The notes under the pieces: model-generated
Database searches by the model: none
Told to the model about the DNA's origin: nothing
What the model saw: the letters and a program-made list of their open reading frames with translations, nothing else
Shown: positions 39,236 through 50,767 of the stretch, piece after piece
Layout: each line of letters opens with the position of its first letter
How positions within the stretch are numbered: the stretch's first letter is position 1
Made by a program: the position numbers and the translations under genes
Source: Ascaris suum
Taxonomy: Eukaryota > Nematoda > Chromadorea > Rhabditida > Ascarididae
Direction: 5' to 3'
DNA length: 64,000 nucleotides
Assembly: GCA_013433145.1 (NCBI GenBank)
Contig: CM024174.1
Span: forward strand, 9,766,336 to 9,830,335

Positions 39236-42200
39236 GTGCTGCTGAATAATAGCTTCCTAGATTCACTGCTGCAAAATTTCGTGAAATATGCAAATGCGAT
39301 TAGAGGTTCTCATAGGGCAATGTGCATCGTTTCATGAGTATTCGCAGCGGATGTTGAGTTATATATATGTAAGCATTAATGAATTTAGGAGCTGGTTCGG
39401 GTTTCATTCGTTGCGTGTATACGGTGAAGAACACCCCCAACGCGACCGTCACACTTCTGTAAGTTACTTCGTATTGCAATTGCACCCTTCCTCTGCTTGG
39501 AAAACAATCCAACACCCCATGGCTTTATTGTTTCAGGTGTTCTGCATGGATTGCTTGGGAATTATCTGCATAATTAGCTGATTGATTCAGTTGTTCTTAT
39601 AACTCAAATGTTGTAAAATTATATCGTCTCGATGCAAAACATTTAATGGGAATGAATATGCCAAGAATGTGAAGGTTGTGAAGGGTGCATAATAAATAGA
39701 AGTTATCCTTCGCGGGAACTTATTATTTTCACGGTTGACAAGTACTGAAAAGTAGCGATATCACCTCGTTACCAATAGCCACCGCAAAGCAGTATTTTCA
39801 CCTTGTGGAGTGGTGCTTAGAAGCATCTGATTTCGCAACGAAAACTCAAATTCACTGAGCCAAGTTCAACTCACTAGTGCAGTTTAATTATGAACAAAGC
39901 TTTTCAAATCTTATTAATCAAGCAAAGGTTTATGAAGGTGTTTTGCTTTTTTTAGCCCTTCCAATGTAATTGGTTGCAGTTGAAACTGCTGAATGAAAGC
40001 GATGAGTGAAAACGATATTTTAATTATTGCTTATGAAGGAAGCGTTCTAAATATTCTTTTTACATTTTCGCAGTGACTGAATGAGTAATTTGTTTGCAGT
40101 TGTGAGAAGATCCAAGGATGCTGCGAACATGAATGCTGCCCAAAGGATCAGTTTTGGTATTCTTTCACGTTTCATAGCACATTTTCTATGAAAGCGAATA
40201 TAGCCAAGCGAGCATGCTCTAGACCATAGCTATTTGAAATTTTCGAATTTCAGAAACTGTTACAGTTTTTAATTCTTTTTGTTGTGAGCTCATTTCCACT
40301 GTTTTTTGCCTGTTGCATACACTACAAAAGAAATCTATACCTGCAAGATAATGAATATCAAAAACCTTCTTACTTACTAGCATGTCGTGAAACGAAATGT
40401 TGCTCGATTTAGATCCAGTTGGTAATTTTCTACTTGCCAACGTCACATATTTCTATTCCGAATAGAACAGTGTCTAAAAACTGATGCATATGTCTCGAGA
40501 AGCGATGCCTTTCGATGAGATCGCATTGAATGATAAGCAGCAAGACTTGCTGTGGATAAATTTCAGCATCACGAGGTTCAGTCATGGGCAATAAAAAACA
40601 ACGAATTTCATCGTACTCATCGGCGAGATGTTTTTTATGCTGCTGCTGTGGAATTGCATAAAATTTCAGGGAGTTTGGAGATTCCAGAATCCTCTCAAAT
40701 ATCTGAAAGCATTTGAAATATTCCAACTCACTCAGCGGTGTATTGTTTCTAATTTAACTGTTGCACGCGACATATCAGGTGTGCTGCAAACTCAAGTTAA
40801 GATTGCTGTCCTCTTAGGTATTATGCCCACATATCGCCTGTCTTCTTCTTCCTGCTCCTTCTCATCGGCAGACTATCTGTCCATTTGAAGAGAAATACGT
40901 TAAACGATGCACATATAAAGCTACACATATTGTTGCTGTGCACGCATACAACTAAATACCCTTTCTGACGAGAAGAATACTGGAAACAGCATTCGTGCGT
41001 TTGAAATATATCAAAACATACCATCCATGCTGCCGCATATCATGCCATTATGTCGTTATGAATGAGGAAAAACTGAGCACGAAGAAGATAATTTTAGGAT
41101 GGCTGGTGTTTTTGTGCTGCTTGGTTTTGTGCTACTCGTATTCGTTGTGGGTTCCTGTTTGTTGATCATCTGCTATTGGCGATCGAAAAGTGAGGAGAGA
41201 AAAGAAGCGAAAGAGGAATACGAATACAATCCTTATGGATCGCAGGTTATCCATTTGCACTTGCGATTGCGTGACAGTTTTTTTTTTTTTTTTTTTTTGA
41301 ATGGAAAGCAAGTTATAATAAAGCTAGAAATTGAGCTGTCTTTCATCAAGTGCTTTTACAATATGCTGGACTTTGCATCGTTGTAAGAACTGGGCACTTT
41401 TTGTTGAGTTTGGGCAAGAACACGGTAATATTCTCAGAAACCCGAAGAAAACCATCAGTACTAATCAGTAGAGGACCAGAATTATGCACCGACTGATTAT
41501 AGCAACGAATTTGTCACGGATTCTAATTCTCGCTTCTGACGCAAAAGAAAATCTAACTGCTTCACCTCAATGATCTTAACGTTTTAAAAATGTATTCGAG
41601 TAATGGGCTTTCCTGGGTTTTGGCTTACAAACTCATTATTACTAGGTTAGAAGCATCAGCGATACGTATAGCTCAGTGACGATTGTGTTCATTTATGAAA
41701 CGTTTTTGGTTGCTCGCCTGATTACAGCGGTATTGCGAGATGGTTTGGTCGCGCTTTGAAAATTAGACGCTCCTATTACAATAGTCTTTACCTTTGATGC
41801 TCTAAACGTTACCTGTTCGTGGAATTGTTGCAGAATTGCGCACATTTGAGCGACTTTCTGCATGAGGCTTGCTTGTGTATCCTTTTTCATTGTGTGGATT
41901 CATCAACTTTATCACTCCTTCTTCCTCACATGGCTACCTGATATTATATGATTTACTTGAAGAAATTGACATAGGCAGAAGTAGTTTTAAACTGACCGTC
42001 GCATGATAATTCCTTCTCGCTTGCCAACTTTCTTTTGATGTTGTTACCGCAGGGCCAAGCATCTCCATGCTTATCTGTTCCTGTAGTAGTATTCATTTAT
42101 TTCGCTGCAGCAAATAGTATAAAACATCATGTTTAAGCACTTTTGCAAAATTGCTTTGCGAGTCCACACAGCGATTCAGCAACCACTCAGTGAAACTTAA

Positions 42201-43534
42201 TTTACGAGTTAGTCTGCAGGTTATATATATTATACGTCACTTAGCATCCTCTCCAATCAAATTTGGCTCTTAACTTCCTGAGGAGCTTCTGGCTTACCAA
42301 GCTGCCTAAATTTTGTGGATGTGCTAGGTCGATCAGGTTTTCGTTCAAAACAGCTGCCTCACAGAAAATCAGACCTTTTACTAATTTATTCAGACCATTT
42401 GACCATTTACAACAAAAAGCCATTCTCCTCCTCTTTTTTCCAATGACGCGTGAAATTAGTTGGTGAGGTCAGTGACTAGTAATGAGAACACGTCTTGCCA
42501 ACATTCTGGTATGCTTTTCCAATGGCCAGCTGAGTAGCGCGCTAAACGACTTTGGGTGGCGTTCTATTGCTTCCACGGCGCCCTATACTAGACGTCGTGA
42601 GTAAGAAAGGTCAGACAGGGTACTGTCCGTTTCTGGCCACAGGATGCTTCATTTTGACCGAAATGTAGAAATGTTTTCTTCCGTAGTTTCGCTATAACAT
42701 CCGCCGAATCTTCGAGCAATTCGTGAACAATGTGTTAATGTCGCAGGTGCCGCATCCATTGCTGGAGCTTTTAGGCGTGAATATCAGTCCTTGAAGTCGC
42801 TGCAGTCTAGGAGTTGAGAGAACCAAACGCGAGAAGCCCGGAGATAGCAGATATTGGACTAGAACGTCCTGGAAATAATTTCGATTATATTCTGACAAAA
42901 ATCTCAACATAAATTTGTGATCTCATAAGCTGCTCGTTCCTTTTTAAGTATTGTCCTTACTCCATTCGCCTTTCACAACCCTGGAATAATGACGGTCTGG
43001 ATAACCATCCTTCACGGTCTGCGAACCTCCAATAAGTGCTCATGTCCACTTAGATTGACGCTGATCTCATCATGTAACAAACCTCAACATAATAGGAACA
43101 CCGTTTGTGGTCATATACGTGGTGTAGGCGAGACGATAGCGACTACGCAATGAGCACGCTCGCTCTGTTTTTCAGGTAGCTGCTTGTCTTCTCTTCCGGC
43201 TGCTAAATTTCTTATTACTTGTATACTCTATGGAAGCGTATTTTTAGAATTTTTTGACGATGACTGAAATTTTCGTGAAATTTTCTTATGTCACTTTCTC
43301 CGGAAATGTCTTCGTCATTCATGACGGCTTAAGTCAAGTTAACGCTTTCCGCTCAATAGTAATAAGCTTGCGCGCAGCAATGACTTAGCAATGATACGTG
43401 AAAGTCGTTATGAGATCATGAAACAATCACTTTATATTTGCAATAATGAAGTTCAAGACTTTCTTTTCCAGGTTCGAATGTATCCAGGAGGATATGCAAC
43501 GTACACAGGATCGAACGTGCCGCCAAGATATTGA
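39190..43534 (+). CDS. Six-cysteine single-pass membrane adaptor, Shisa/WBP1/VOPP1-like (STMC6) (whole gene, five exons)
   Basis: Exons 39190-39235, 39389-39458, 40100-40156, 41098-41245 and 43472-43534 join in matching phases (1, 2, 2, 0) to give about 127 residues. Order: signal peptide (1-about 18); ectodomain with exactly six Cys arranged C-x16-C-x5-CC-x3-CC; FW at the membrane edge; a span of about 22 hydrophobic residues; a basic stop (WRSKSEERKEAK); a Tyr/Gly-rich tail; and a C-terminal PPRY, a PPxY motif. Known: WBP1, VOPP1 and Shisa-like proteins share the CC-x3-CC ectodomain and PPxY tails that bind WW-domain ubiquitin ligases and act in membrane protein trafficking. Inferred: a nematode member of that group. 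The weakest link is the first donor (CACA|gtgctg). An alternative first exon at 37821 lacks a signal peptide. Confidence 0.65.
39389..39458 (+). CDS. Exon 2: first Cys of the six-Cys ectodomain
   Basis: Acceptor tgaatttag and a strong donor gtaagtta bound 70 bases, phase 1 in and phase 2 out. The peptide AGSGFIRCVYTVKNTP continues with NATVTL, holding the first ectodomain Cys and one N-glycosylation sequon (N-A-T). Joined to the next exon it gives the spacing expected for the family. Confidence 0.65.
40100..40156 (+). CDS. Exon 3: C-x5-CC-x3-CC core of the six-Cys ectodomain
   Basis: Acceptor tttgtttgcag and donor TG|gtattc, 57 bases. It encodes CEKIQGCCEHECCPKDQF, and the split TG|G codon completes Trp at the membrane border. 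The C-x5-CC-x3-CC spacing is that of WBP1/VOPP1-type ectodomains. A TAA in frame just upstream fixes the acceptor. Confidence 0.75.
40378..40452 (-). CDS. Antisense exon-like segment inside an intron of the six-Cys gene
   Basis: Acceptor attcggaatag and very strong donor CTA|gtaagtaag bound 25 open codons, phase 0 both sides (KYVTLASRKLPTGSKSSN...). It lies opposite intron 3 of the plus-strand gene. A second antisense segment with a good donor (GGCAGCTTG|gtaagc) lies at about 42290-42355, so a nested minus gene is conceivable. Confidence 0.2.
41098..41245 (+). CDS. Exon 4: membrane span and basic stop of the six-Cys protein
   Basis: Acceptor ataattttag, donor CAG|gttatc, ending in phase 0. 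It encodes MAGVFVLLGFVLLVFVVG followed by SCLLIICYW, then a strongly basic/acidic KSEERKEAKEE stretch and a YEYNPYG motif. Read alone it looks like a small one-span protein starting at the ATG at 41099, but the leading G completes a Trp codon from the previous exon. Confidence 0.75.
41278..41298. repeat. Poly-T tract
   Basis: Twenty-one consecutive T in intron 4 of the six-Cys gene. Confidence 0.95.
41438..41464 (+). CDS. Possible alternative terminal exon of the six-Cys protein
   Basis: Acceptor ggtaatattctcag is good and phase 0 fits exon 4. The reading is KPEENHQY followed by TAA. Past that TAA the same frame stays coding-like for 24 more codons (SVEDQNYAPTDYSNEF...) to TGA at 41537. Either this is a short alternative tail lacking PPxY, or chance sequence. 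Confidence 0.3.
   Translation, partial: KPEENHQY
43472..43534 (+). CDS. Exon 5: PPxY tail of the six-Cys protein
   Basis: Strong acceptor ctttcttttccag, phase 0, 20 codons and TGA. The peptide VRMYPGGYATYTGSNVPPRY continues the Tyr/Gly/Pro style of the preceding tail and ends in PPRY, a WW-domain-binding PPxY motif. The intron before it is 2.2 kb. A nearer alternative end exists at 41438. Confidence 0.65.
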   Translation, partial: VRMYPGGYATYTGSNVPPRY

Positions 43535-44482
43535 TTTGCTTTCGAACTACTGTTGTACAAATTTGAGCGCTTGTGCATTTGCTGATCGTTATATCTGTAG
43601 TGCCTTTAAAAAATTTCGGTTCACCGAAATGCTCGAAATACTTCATATCAATTCCCTTCGTCTTATGATACCCCTCTGAAGTGATATTTCATATCAGAAT
43701 TCTATGACTCCATTTCAAATACTTATAAGCACCAAAGTTATCTGTACAATATGACGCATTCCGTATGTATCGTTCGCACCACATACAACTCTCCATCCTT
43801 ATTAGGTTCTTGTGCATATCTTGGCAACATAGCTGCATATCTTTATGTTGTAGTGAGGGTAAGCCGAAGCTGAGAAGAGGGAGAGGGAAGTGAACAAGAA
43901 ATGGGAAATTATTAAAGTAATCCTGGTCAGCTTGGTGACTTTTTGTTCAAGAGGTAGACTCTATGAAAATTTTTCAGTTGTTTGTCGGCAATATGGATGA
44001 CACATTAATTTTACCCTATTTTGATGTGACCTAAGCACCCAAAAATTTACTGAATGCTGAAGTAAGTCGATACAATTTACAAACTCGTACGAAATGCGTC
44101 ATGTATTTAAAATAAGCAACTTAAGTAAGCAAATTTATAGTGGAACTATCGATCTTTTATGTTCTCCTTTTAAGTTTGAATTCAACATTCCCTAATAAGA
44201 ATTTTGGTCATTTTTATCGACACCCCTGGTTTGGGAGTGGACATTCAACATATCTAACAGATTATATTTTAAACGCTGCGAAGGTTAGATGGAGAAATCA
44301 CTTGTGGAAGTCCTTTAGATAAAAAAAAACCTCTTCAATGCACTGAATGCTAATGCGGAAGTCGGACATGTTCCACCCTACAACAAACGCTCCCTGCGGT
44401 CTCGTCTTATAGTTCGCTACTTCGTGGGATTACAGCAATGAAATTTTTTAGGCCATTGAGCGTTCAGAGCACTGCCACACCA

Positions 44483-44713
44483 CTATTCACTGTTTATTTT
44501 CTGGAAGTCGCTTTGCATTAACAGTGGCGCAGAAGCGCTCGCGATCATCCTTTTTTCTGGACCGCCGTTAAGTGTTGAACTTTTCGACTCGCACAAAGTT
44601 GCTTCGATTAATTTTTGTGACATTTGCTGACTCCTTACATAAATTCTGCTCTTTTTTTGAATCAGGTGTACTTCTGAAAATAATTTCAACTGACACTTCA
44701 ATTCCACACTCAT
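44483..44713 (-). CDS. Small open frame, unknown
   Basis: A 76-codon frame beginning MSVELKCQLKLFSEVHLI and ending SDFQKINSE with TAG. It is hydrophilic and Lys/Gln/Ser-rich, without a signal peptide. A donor-like TAT|gtaagg lies after codon 25. Coding style is plausible but nothing identifies it. Confidence 0.18.
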   Translation of the reverse strand: MSVELKCQLKLFSEVHLIQKKSRIYVRSQQMSQKLIEATLCESKSSTLNGGPEKRMIASASAPLLMQSDFQKINSE

Positions 44714-46271
44714 CCCCCTCCCCGTTCTTCCACAGTGACTAGTAGAATTTCACTCACTGCCGTAAACCTTCGTCTTTCTCACATTAACTGATTGTTGCAA
44801 ATGCAAAGAGTGCTGCATTTGTAGCAACCAATTCTTCCGTATATTATTCCCTCTTTATTCTTGAATTGATTACAGAATATGAAGTTGTGATTTCGCAAAT
44901 GGAATGTGAAAGTTTTTTTGCCGCATTGCACCTCCTCTCTTTGCCATCAACACTTTTTGTGCAATAAAGCTCGATTTCTGCTTATTTCTCTGCATAATCA
45001 GAGAACTCGCTGACTGAGTGCATTTTCCTTTGTAACTCTATTATCACGAATATTCATCAGATGTTCGCTTCTCTTTCTATTTTCGGGAAAGAATAGCTGC
45101 TCGTCAATGTTGCTTTAAATTGAGGTATGAAATAATTCGTTGTAATGCATATTTGCTGCTGTATATGAAGAAGAAAGATTGTTATGATATCTGCACGCGT
45201 TATACTCTGATAATATCTGCAATCAACAACGTTTATCAAAAGAATGCTCCAAATTATTAAATTTCATACGCTATTTACAAATGTAGATCTATGGAAGCAT
45301 ATTTTAGAAATATATGTGTAGATTTTTACAAGATATTTTCTATCTTTTGTTTCCAACGTGCGCTGCAGAAAAGTTAGGCACATCTCCTGTATTGGCCATA
45401 GAATACCGCTCGGCTTCACACTCATTGATTTGCGATGCACTTATTAGATGATGCGCAAGAAATTTAAAACCTCGCGCTTACCTCTATAAAATTGCATAAA
45501 ACTGGAAATGTTCTAGGTTTTTCTCGAAATAGATGCTTCGTCGAAATTGTTATATCGTTGAATATCTTTCTGTTTAATACTCTTCCAAAAGAAGGAAGGA
45601 GCTGAACGAATTAATGGATGTATGTTTGCTCAGAGCATCCAAAGAGATATTTTAACGCCAACGTCGAAGATACGAGTGACGTTTGTCTAAGGGGAGATTC
45701 GTGTTTTTGCCTTCCCTCCTTGACGCTACGCCTACGTAGATGATTGCATATCTTATTTCATCATTCAATGGTTTCAGTGTCAAAACCACTGAAACTAAAG
45801 TTACGAAGTATGGTAGGCGTAGTGTACATCATAGGATCAACCCCTCTGCTACCACCGCTTCCATCCGTCAACTTGAATGAATTATGGACATTTCGGCGTG
45901 GAAAAAAATTTGCATGCACTTCACAATTGATGGTTTTTCATAAATATGCCTGCATATTTTTGACCACTGCCACTGATTTCAAAAATGCATCCATGGAACC
46001 ACGTATCTGTGTGTTTTTTGTCCATGATGCGCCGGAAAACGCTACTCATCATGGGGACGAATTAAGTCAACGCGGAACGGACCAAAGGCCGAGGAGAGAC
46101 GGTGGCGGACAATATTTATGTCGTTTTTCATGCTCTATTTACAAATTTGTATGCAGAGTCGGCATCAGGAGCCAAAAACGTTTCTTTTTTTGATAGGAAG
46201 GGGCAGGGTGGGGAGTGGAGGCAGTGAGAGCGAATCGAGTGTCAGGAACGTCTTTTCATGAAAGTAGGCAG

Positions 46272-46368
46272 AGGTCAATGGTCGTCAGATGGAACCAAGT
46301 GGTCGAATGCAAAGGACTAATATCAAAGCTTGCATTGCATAGGGGTCCAACTTGCTGGAGTTCCTCGA
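46272..46368 (+). CDS. Exon-like segment preceding the 47240 terminal exon
   Basis: Acceptor gtaggcag and perfect donor CGA|gtaagt bound an open frame reading MVVRWNQVVECKGLISKL and ending CWSSS in phase 1, exactly the phase the exon at 47240 needs. The intron would be 871 bases. The joint reading is hydrophilic with scattered Cys. No family recognised. A competing frame (46330-46629) is open through the donor. Confidence 0.22.
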
Positions 46369-47239
46369 GTAAGTACTGCTTTAGTACGTGCGCTCATTCA
46401 ACGCCCACTGTCCCATTCAACGAATGCAGAAAAAACGATTGGACGCTGGTGTCTCTTGTGCAACGAAATGCATTCCATGCAGCCACGGAGTGCATTTGAG
46501 AGGAAAGTTTTAGCAAGAGGTTTGTGTCCAAAAACTTGCTCAATTAGAAGTTCAACGTTTGAAGTTCGCCGAGCAAATCTTCAAAAAATCGCATTCCCGA
46601 CGAAGCTGAAATTTGATTTAGTCTCATAAGTGCGCAATTTTAGTACTTTCTATCACTTTAAATTTATAAGAATGTATAGTGCAGGGGAACTTTTCTTCTA
46701 TTGGCTATTCATTGCCAATTGAGAAGAGAATAGGTGGGCAATCGCTTATCGTTTACTCTTCGCGAGTAGCATAAAATCTTTCAATTGAATTTGCTATTTT
46801 TCAAACAGTTGCGTTTCTTCTCATCGTAGTTGATGTTGGGTAGAGTCTACGATTGGTTTACGAAAAAAACCTTTATTCTTTCATTTGCTGTTCTAGTTCA
46901 TGAAGAGTAAGAGCTTTTGTCGGCAAAGAGACATTAATAATCTGAAGTTACAAAGAAGAAAGATCGAATGATACATCATATATTCAAAAAAGGATGCCAA
47001 ATGCTCATGATTCGATGTTCTTTTTATGAGCAGCGAAAATCATACTGAGAAGTAGGTACTGAGCTGTGCGCCCCGCTTTTCGAGTGGATATATTATTACA
47101 AAGTATTGCAGATGCTTTTTTCCGTCATAAAATTTTCTGATCGATTGTCGATAAGTTGTTTATCGTTGTTTATCATCTGAGTTTGAGCGAAACAAGCGTT
47201 GTCTTCACGTGAGACGTTATCTTAGGTTTTTGTCCGCAG

Positions 47240-47364
47240 AACGCAACTTCACCACAGCGATCCAGTGCGCCGATCGCCAAAGGGATGTCGTTGGCATTTC
47301 AGTGAGTTCAGATGATGAACAGGATGCGTTTTTCAAGTGCAACCTCCCTAAATCCTCCTGCTGA
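47240..47364 (+). CDS. Terminal-exon-like segment, unknown
   Basis: Strong acceptor gtttttgtccgcag, phase 1 in, 40 codons and TGA. The peptide (RNFTTAIQCADRQRDVV, then SSDDEQDAFFKCN, ending LPKSSC) looks like a real C-terminus, charged and with three Cys. A gtgagt inside (47302) could instead serve as a donor. Confidence 0.32.
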
Positions 47365-49043
47365 AGATACATTTTCCTTTATTGAAAAGTCGGTCTAACC
47401 TAAATTTTCGCCCCCGTTTTCTTTGTTCGCTTCCGAATTTTGCAAATTATCAAGGATCTCGCGGTGTAGATGGGATTTTTCAATGAAGCGGTGAACGTTG
47501 AGTGTAATAGTAGCGAATGCGGTTCGCATTGGCAAGATCGTTGATTTGTCGAATATAGCTGATGAAAGCATTCGAGATTCTCGTTTCCATCAGTCAGTCG
47601 TCGTCATAGCAACTTCATCTTTTTTTGCTCACCTCTAACCGCAACGTTAACATAACGCCAACAAAACAAGCCGAATTTCAATGATTGCGAGATGCCTCTT
47701 AAAGTACTCTTTCTTCACAATAAGCTCTCTCTTTTTTCGCATAATTGCATTGCACTTTTCTTCGGTATTTTAAAGTTCACGTTTTTATTGAAATTTACCC
47801 AGCAAGTCAAATCTTTCATTCGAGTCACGGAGAACGCTTTTTTTCCTGAAAAGGAAACCAGCCGCTTACATATTTAACGAGCGTGAAGCCTTTTTCTAGG
47901 GGACGAGGGAGGGAGGAGAGGGAGAGAGGAGAGCTGAATGGCTCATCGTTTAGTAAGTAATCCAGTTATGTGTATTAAGTATTTTGATGATCTGGTGAAA
48001 TGCATTGCTGTTTTAGATATTAGGCCACTTCATTGCCTGCGGCAATTCTTTCAACCACCTGAATGGAGGTGTTGCTGGGATGAGGAAATAACACATTCAC
48101 ACAGCAATACCTTACATCTTTTTAGTTAGCCAACTTTAGTTCCTCATGAACTATACGCATCAATAGAGATATCTTGATGCAAATATTTTGAAGCATTTTT
48201 ACACTCATATTCTCTCTGCATGACTTTCTTTAAGCATTCTACAAAGAATAATCAAACAACAAATCCACACGGTTACGGTTCCACATAATCGTTTATGTGG
48301 ACATATCTGTTTTCCTGTAAAAGGTCTATATTCGTCTGCATGATGAGAGAACTGCCAGGATTAGTGAAAGGTCACTTTCACATTATCGCGGAAATGTAAA
48401 TTTGTCATTCGCCTTTTTATTAAAAGTTATTGTTTGCAATAATACGAGATCAATTTTATATTTTGATAACGAGTTTGTGGAAATTCGAAAAAACTGGATT
48501 CATATGACGAGGCATCCGCAATAGAAGGATCTTTCACACTTGACGGGCGGTCGAAAATACACTTGGAGCATGGGCAGATTGATCTGTACGGTCGCTCTCT
48601 AACTGCTTTTCACGCACATCCTTCCGTACCCATTGTCTAATCTGGTGTTCATGTGGAAGAAGCGGTGATCGCTACTGCACGCTGTAGTCATTAGTTTGGC
48701 TAGCCGATTTGCAGAAAGGCTTCGCGTGTATTTAGCATGAAGTTGAGCACGCAGTCGGCGGCTTTAGGCGCTTGCTGCAGAAGGACGTATGCACAAGCAG
48801 AGGATGTCAGACGACTGGATGGAAGTGAATTGAGAGTGATCAGAATAGAGGATCGTTAGCGAGCCGGCTGGCAGTTTGCTTATCTATGGTCATTCTGTGA
48901 GTGTCAAAGAAGGGCGTGGCGTTACTACATTTGCGTGTGAGCGCTTCAATCGATGGACATCTCAAGTCGGTGCCAGGATCACCGGCAACCATAGTCGGTC
49001 GGTTCATTTCGTCGTACGTGTATCAGCCTAAATTTTCACTCAC

Positions 49044-49124
49044 TCTAACCCTCCAAGCAGCAGAAGGGAAAGTGAGATCAACAAGCGGACCGTTGAACTT
49101 CTTCACCTTCCTCACAGTCACCGA
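49044..49124 (-). CDS. Internal-exon-like segment, unknown
   Basis: Acceptor caatcttcag and strong donor AGA|gtgagtg bound 27 open codons, phase 0 both sides (SVTVRKVKKFNGPLVDLTF...). Both borders are close to consensus, which makes this one of the better isolated exon candidates. An overlapping plus frame (48901-49128) lacks comparable borders. Confidence 0.3.
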
Positions 49125-49917
49125 CTGAAGATTGAGTTTCCTTTTTTCGTTCGTTCATCACTTGTTTCATGCTCTATATCTTTCTTTGGTCGTTAAGTTG
49201 CTCAAGCAGTTTTCGTTTTTGAAAGGCAGCTCGTAGTCTTTCATAATCTCACATGAGCATTGTTTGATGATTCGGCGCCATCGCCCATATTTAGTGCTGT
49301 GAAATTGTGTACTTTAATGGCGTTCAGACACCCCACTCGATGAACACTTCTTACTGATATTGAAAAGACGTTCAGCTAAAAGCATATAACGCATTGTCAG
49401 TTATGGAGGCGTTTCCGAGATTACGATATTCCGAGTTCAGGGCAAGATGCTTGTGAATTGCGTCCATGAGGCATTTCTATTCTCGCTGCGGGTAGAGTTT
49501 CTTCATCCATCAAAAACAGTTTTGTAACATGCATTTTCTTCGCACTTTCATCCTCTCAGAGAATTATGAGCTATCGTTGAACTAATGCCGACTACTAAAC
49601 GTTCATCAATCATTCCTTTGATATCTGTTAATATTTTGTGAAATGGGTCATCCAGGAATTGTACGACCACCATAATGGTCACACAAAGGGGCTCTACTCT
49701 ACTAGCATTTTTCATTGTGCTTTATCACGTGATGCATGAATCAGTGTAGTCGCAAAATTTGCAAATGAGGTTTTTCGTTCCGCCGGTCGACTCAGCCAAA
49801 AGTGGGTGTTTAGTTGTCGAGTTCTGAAACGTCGATGAGCTTTGAAAAAATCTAATCGTAAGCGAACACACTGTTATGAGTTGTGTGAATGTTTTTTTTT
49901 TTGGTGGTTTTGATAAC

Positions 49918-50049
49918 GTTTCGGATTGGCACATGCACAAATGGGCTGAAATGTAGAAGCGCATATCGTTCCAGCGCTTCTTCTGCCACATCTTCCTGAT
50001 GTCTTTTTTCAAAACGCTCAAGAAAGCGGGAAGGGCAAAATCTTGTCAT
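49918..50049 (-). CDS. First-exon-like segment, unknown
   Basis: ATG at 50049 opens 44 codons to AAC|gttatc, phase 0. The peptide MTRFCPSRFLERFEKRHQ continues with an acidic helix (EDVAEEALERY) and a hydrophobic/proline end (HFSPFVHVPIRN). The composition is clearly protein-like and no signal peptide is present. It could join 49044-49124 in phase. Confidence 0.32.
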
Positions 50050-50767
50050 TTGATTTTGGAGTTAGCAATAACTGTCTGCTTGATAGTTTTCTGCCTTTCC
50101 CATAAACTCTGGATTGATGGAATTTGATGGGCACAGAAGGTGACCTCATTTTCGAGATTCCTTCATGATGCTTAATTTGTTTAAGTTGTAAATATTTAAG
50201 CCTGTCAGAAAATTTGCACATCACTTTTGTTCCCTATTCTCACAGCCAGTTGGTGAAACTGGAAAAAGCATACTTAGCTGATGGTTAGTAGACGCGATTG
50301 GTGATATAGATGAGGGCAATGATGCATTAGATCATGGTTTTCTTGTGACTTCCGCTTGCAAAAATACGTGCTGCGGATTGCCTTTCCGCTTGTCTGTCTC
50401 TGAGTTTCGATTTTGCGGATAAGTCTAACACTCGACGGAAATTTAAAGGGCGTTTACGCAGGTCAATTTCGAGCTCGAATTTCTAAAATCAATCCCACAG
50501 TTTCTCTCTTCCGTAGCTCTGCTTTGTGCCAATTCCAGATTTCCTTGGATGAAGCCTTGAGCTGCAGTCTTCCAAAGCCAAACTTCTTTTAAATGTATGC
50601 CTTGGGAAGTAATCCTAATATTTAACTTGGACGATGCCTAGTGTAAGTTACCGTTAGGTGAATTTCTTTTCAAAGGTTAGACCAATTCATAGATGGACGA
50701 TAGGAAATTGCTGTTGTTGTCGTCCTGTAAACATCAATGGAGTGGCTGTGTCGTATTTAAACGTGAG

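Noticed and set aside
45744..46193. 149-codon plus frame
   Set aside because: Starts in AT-rich sequence, has no recognisable domain and no splice borders; within chance expectation for 64 kb in six frames.
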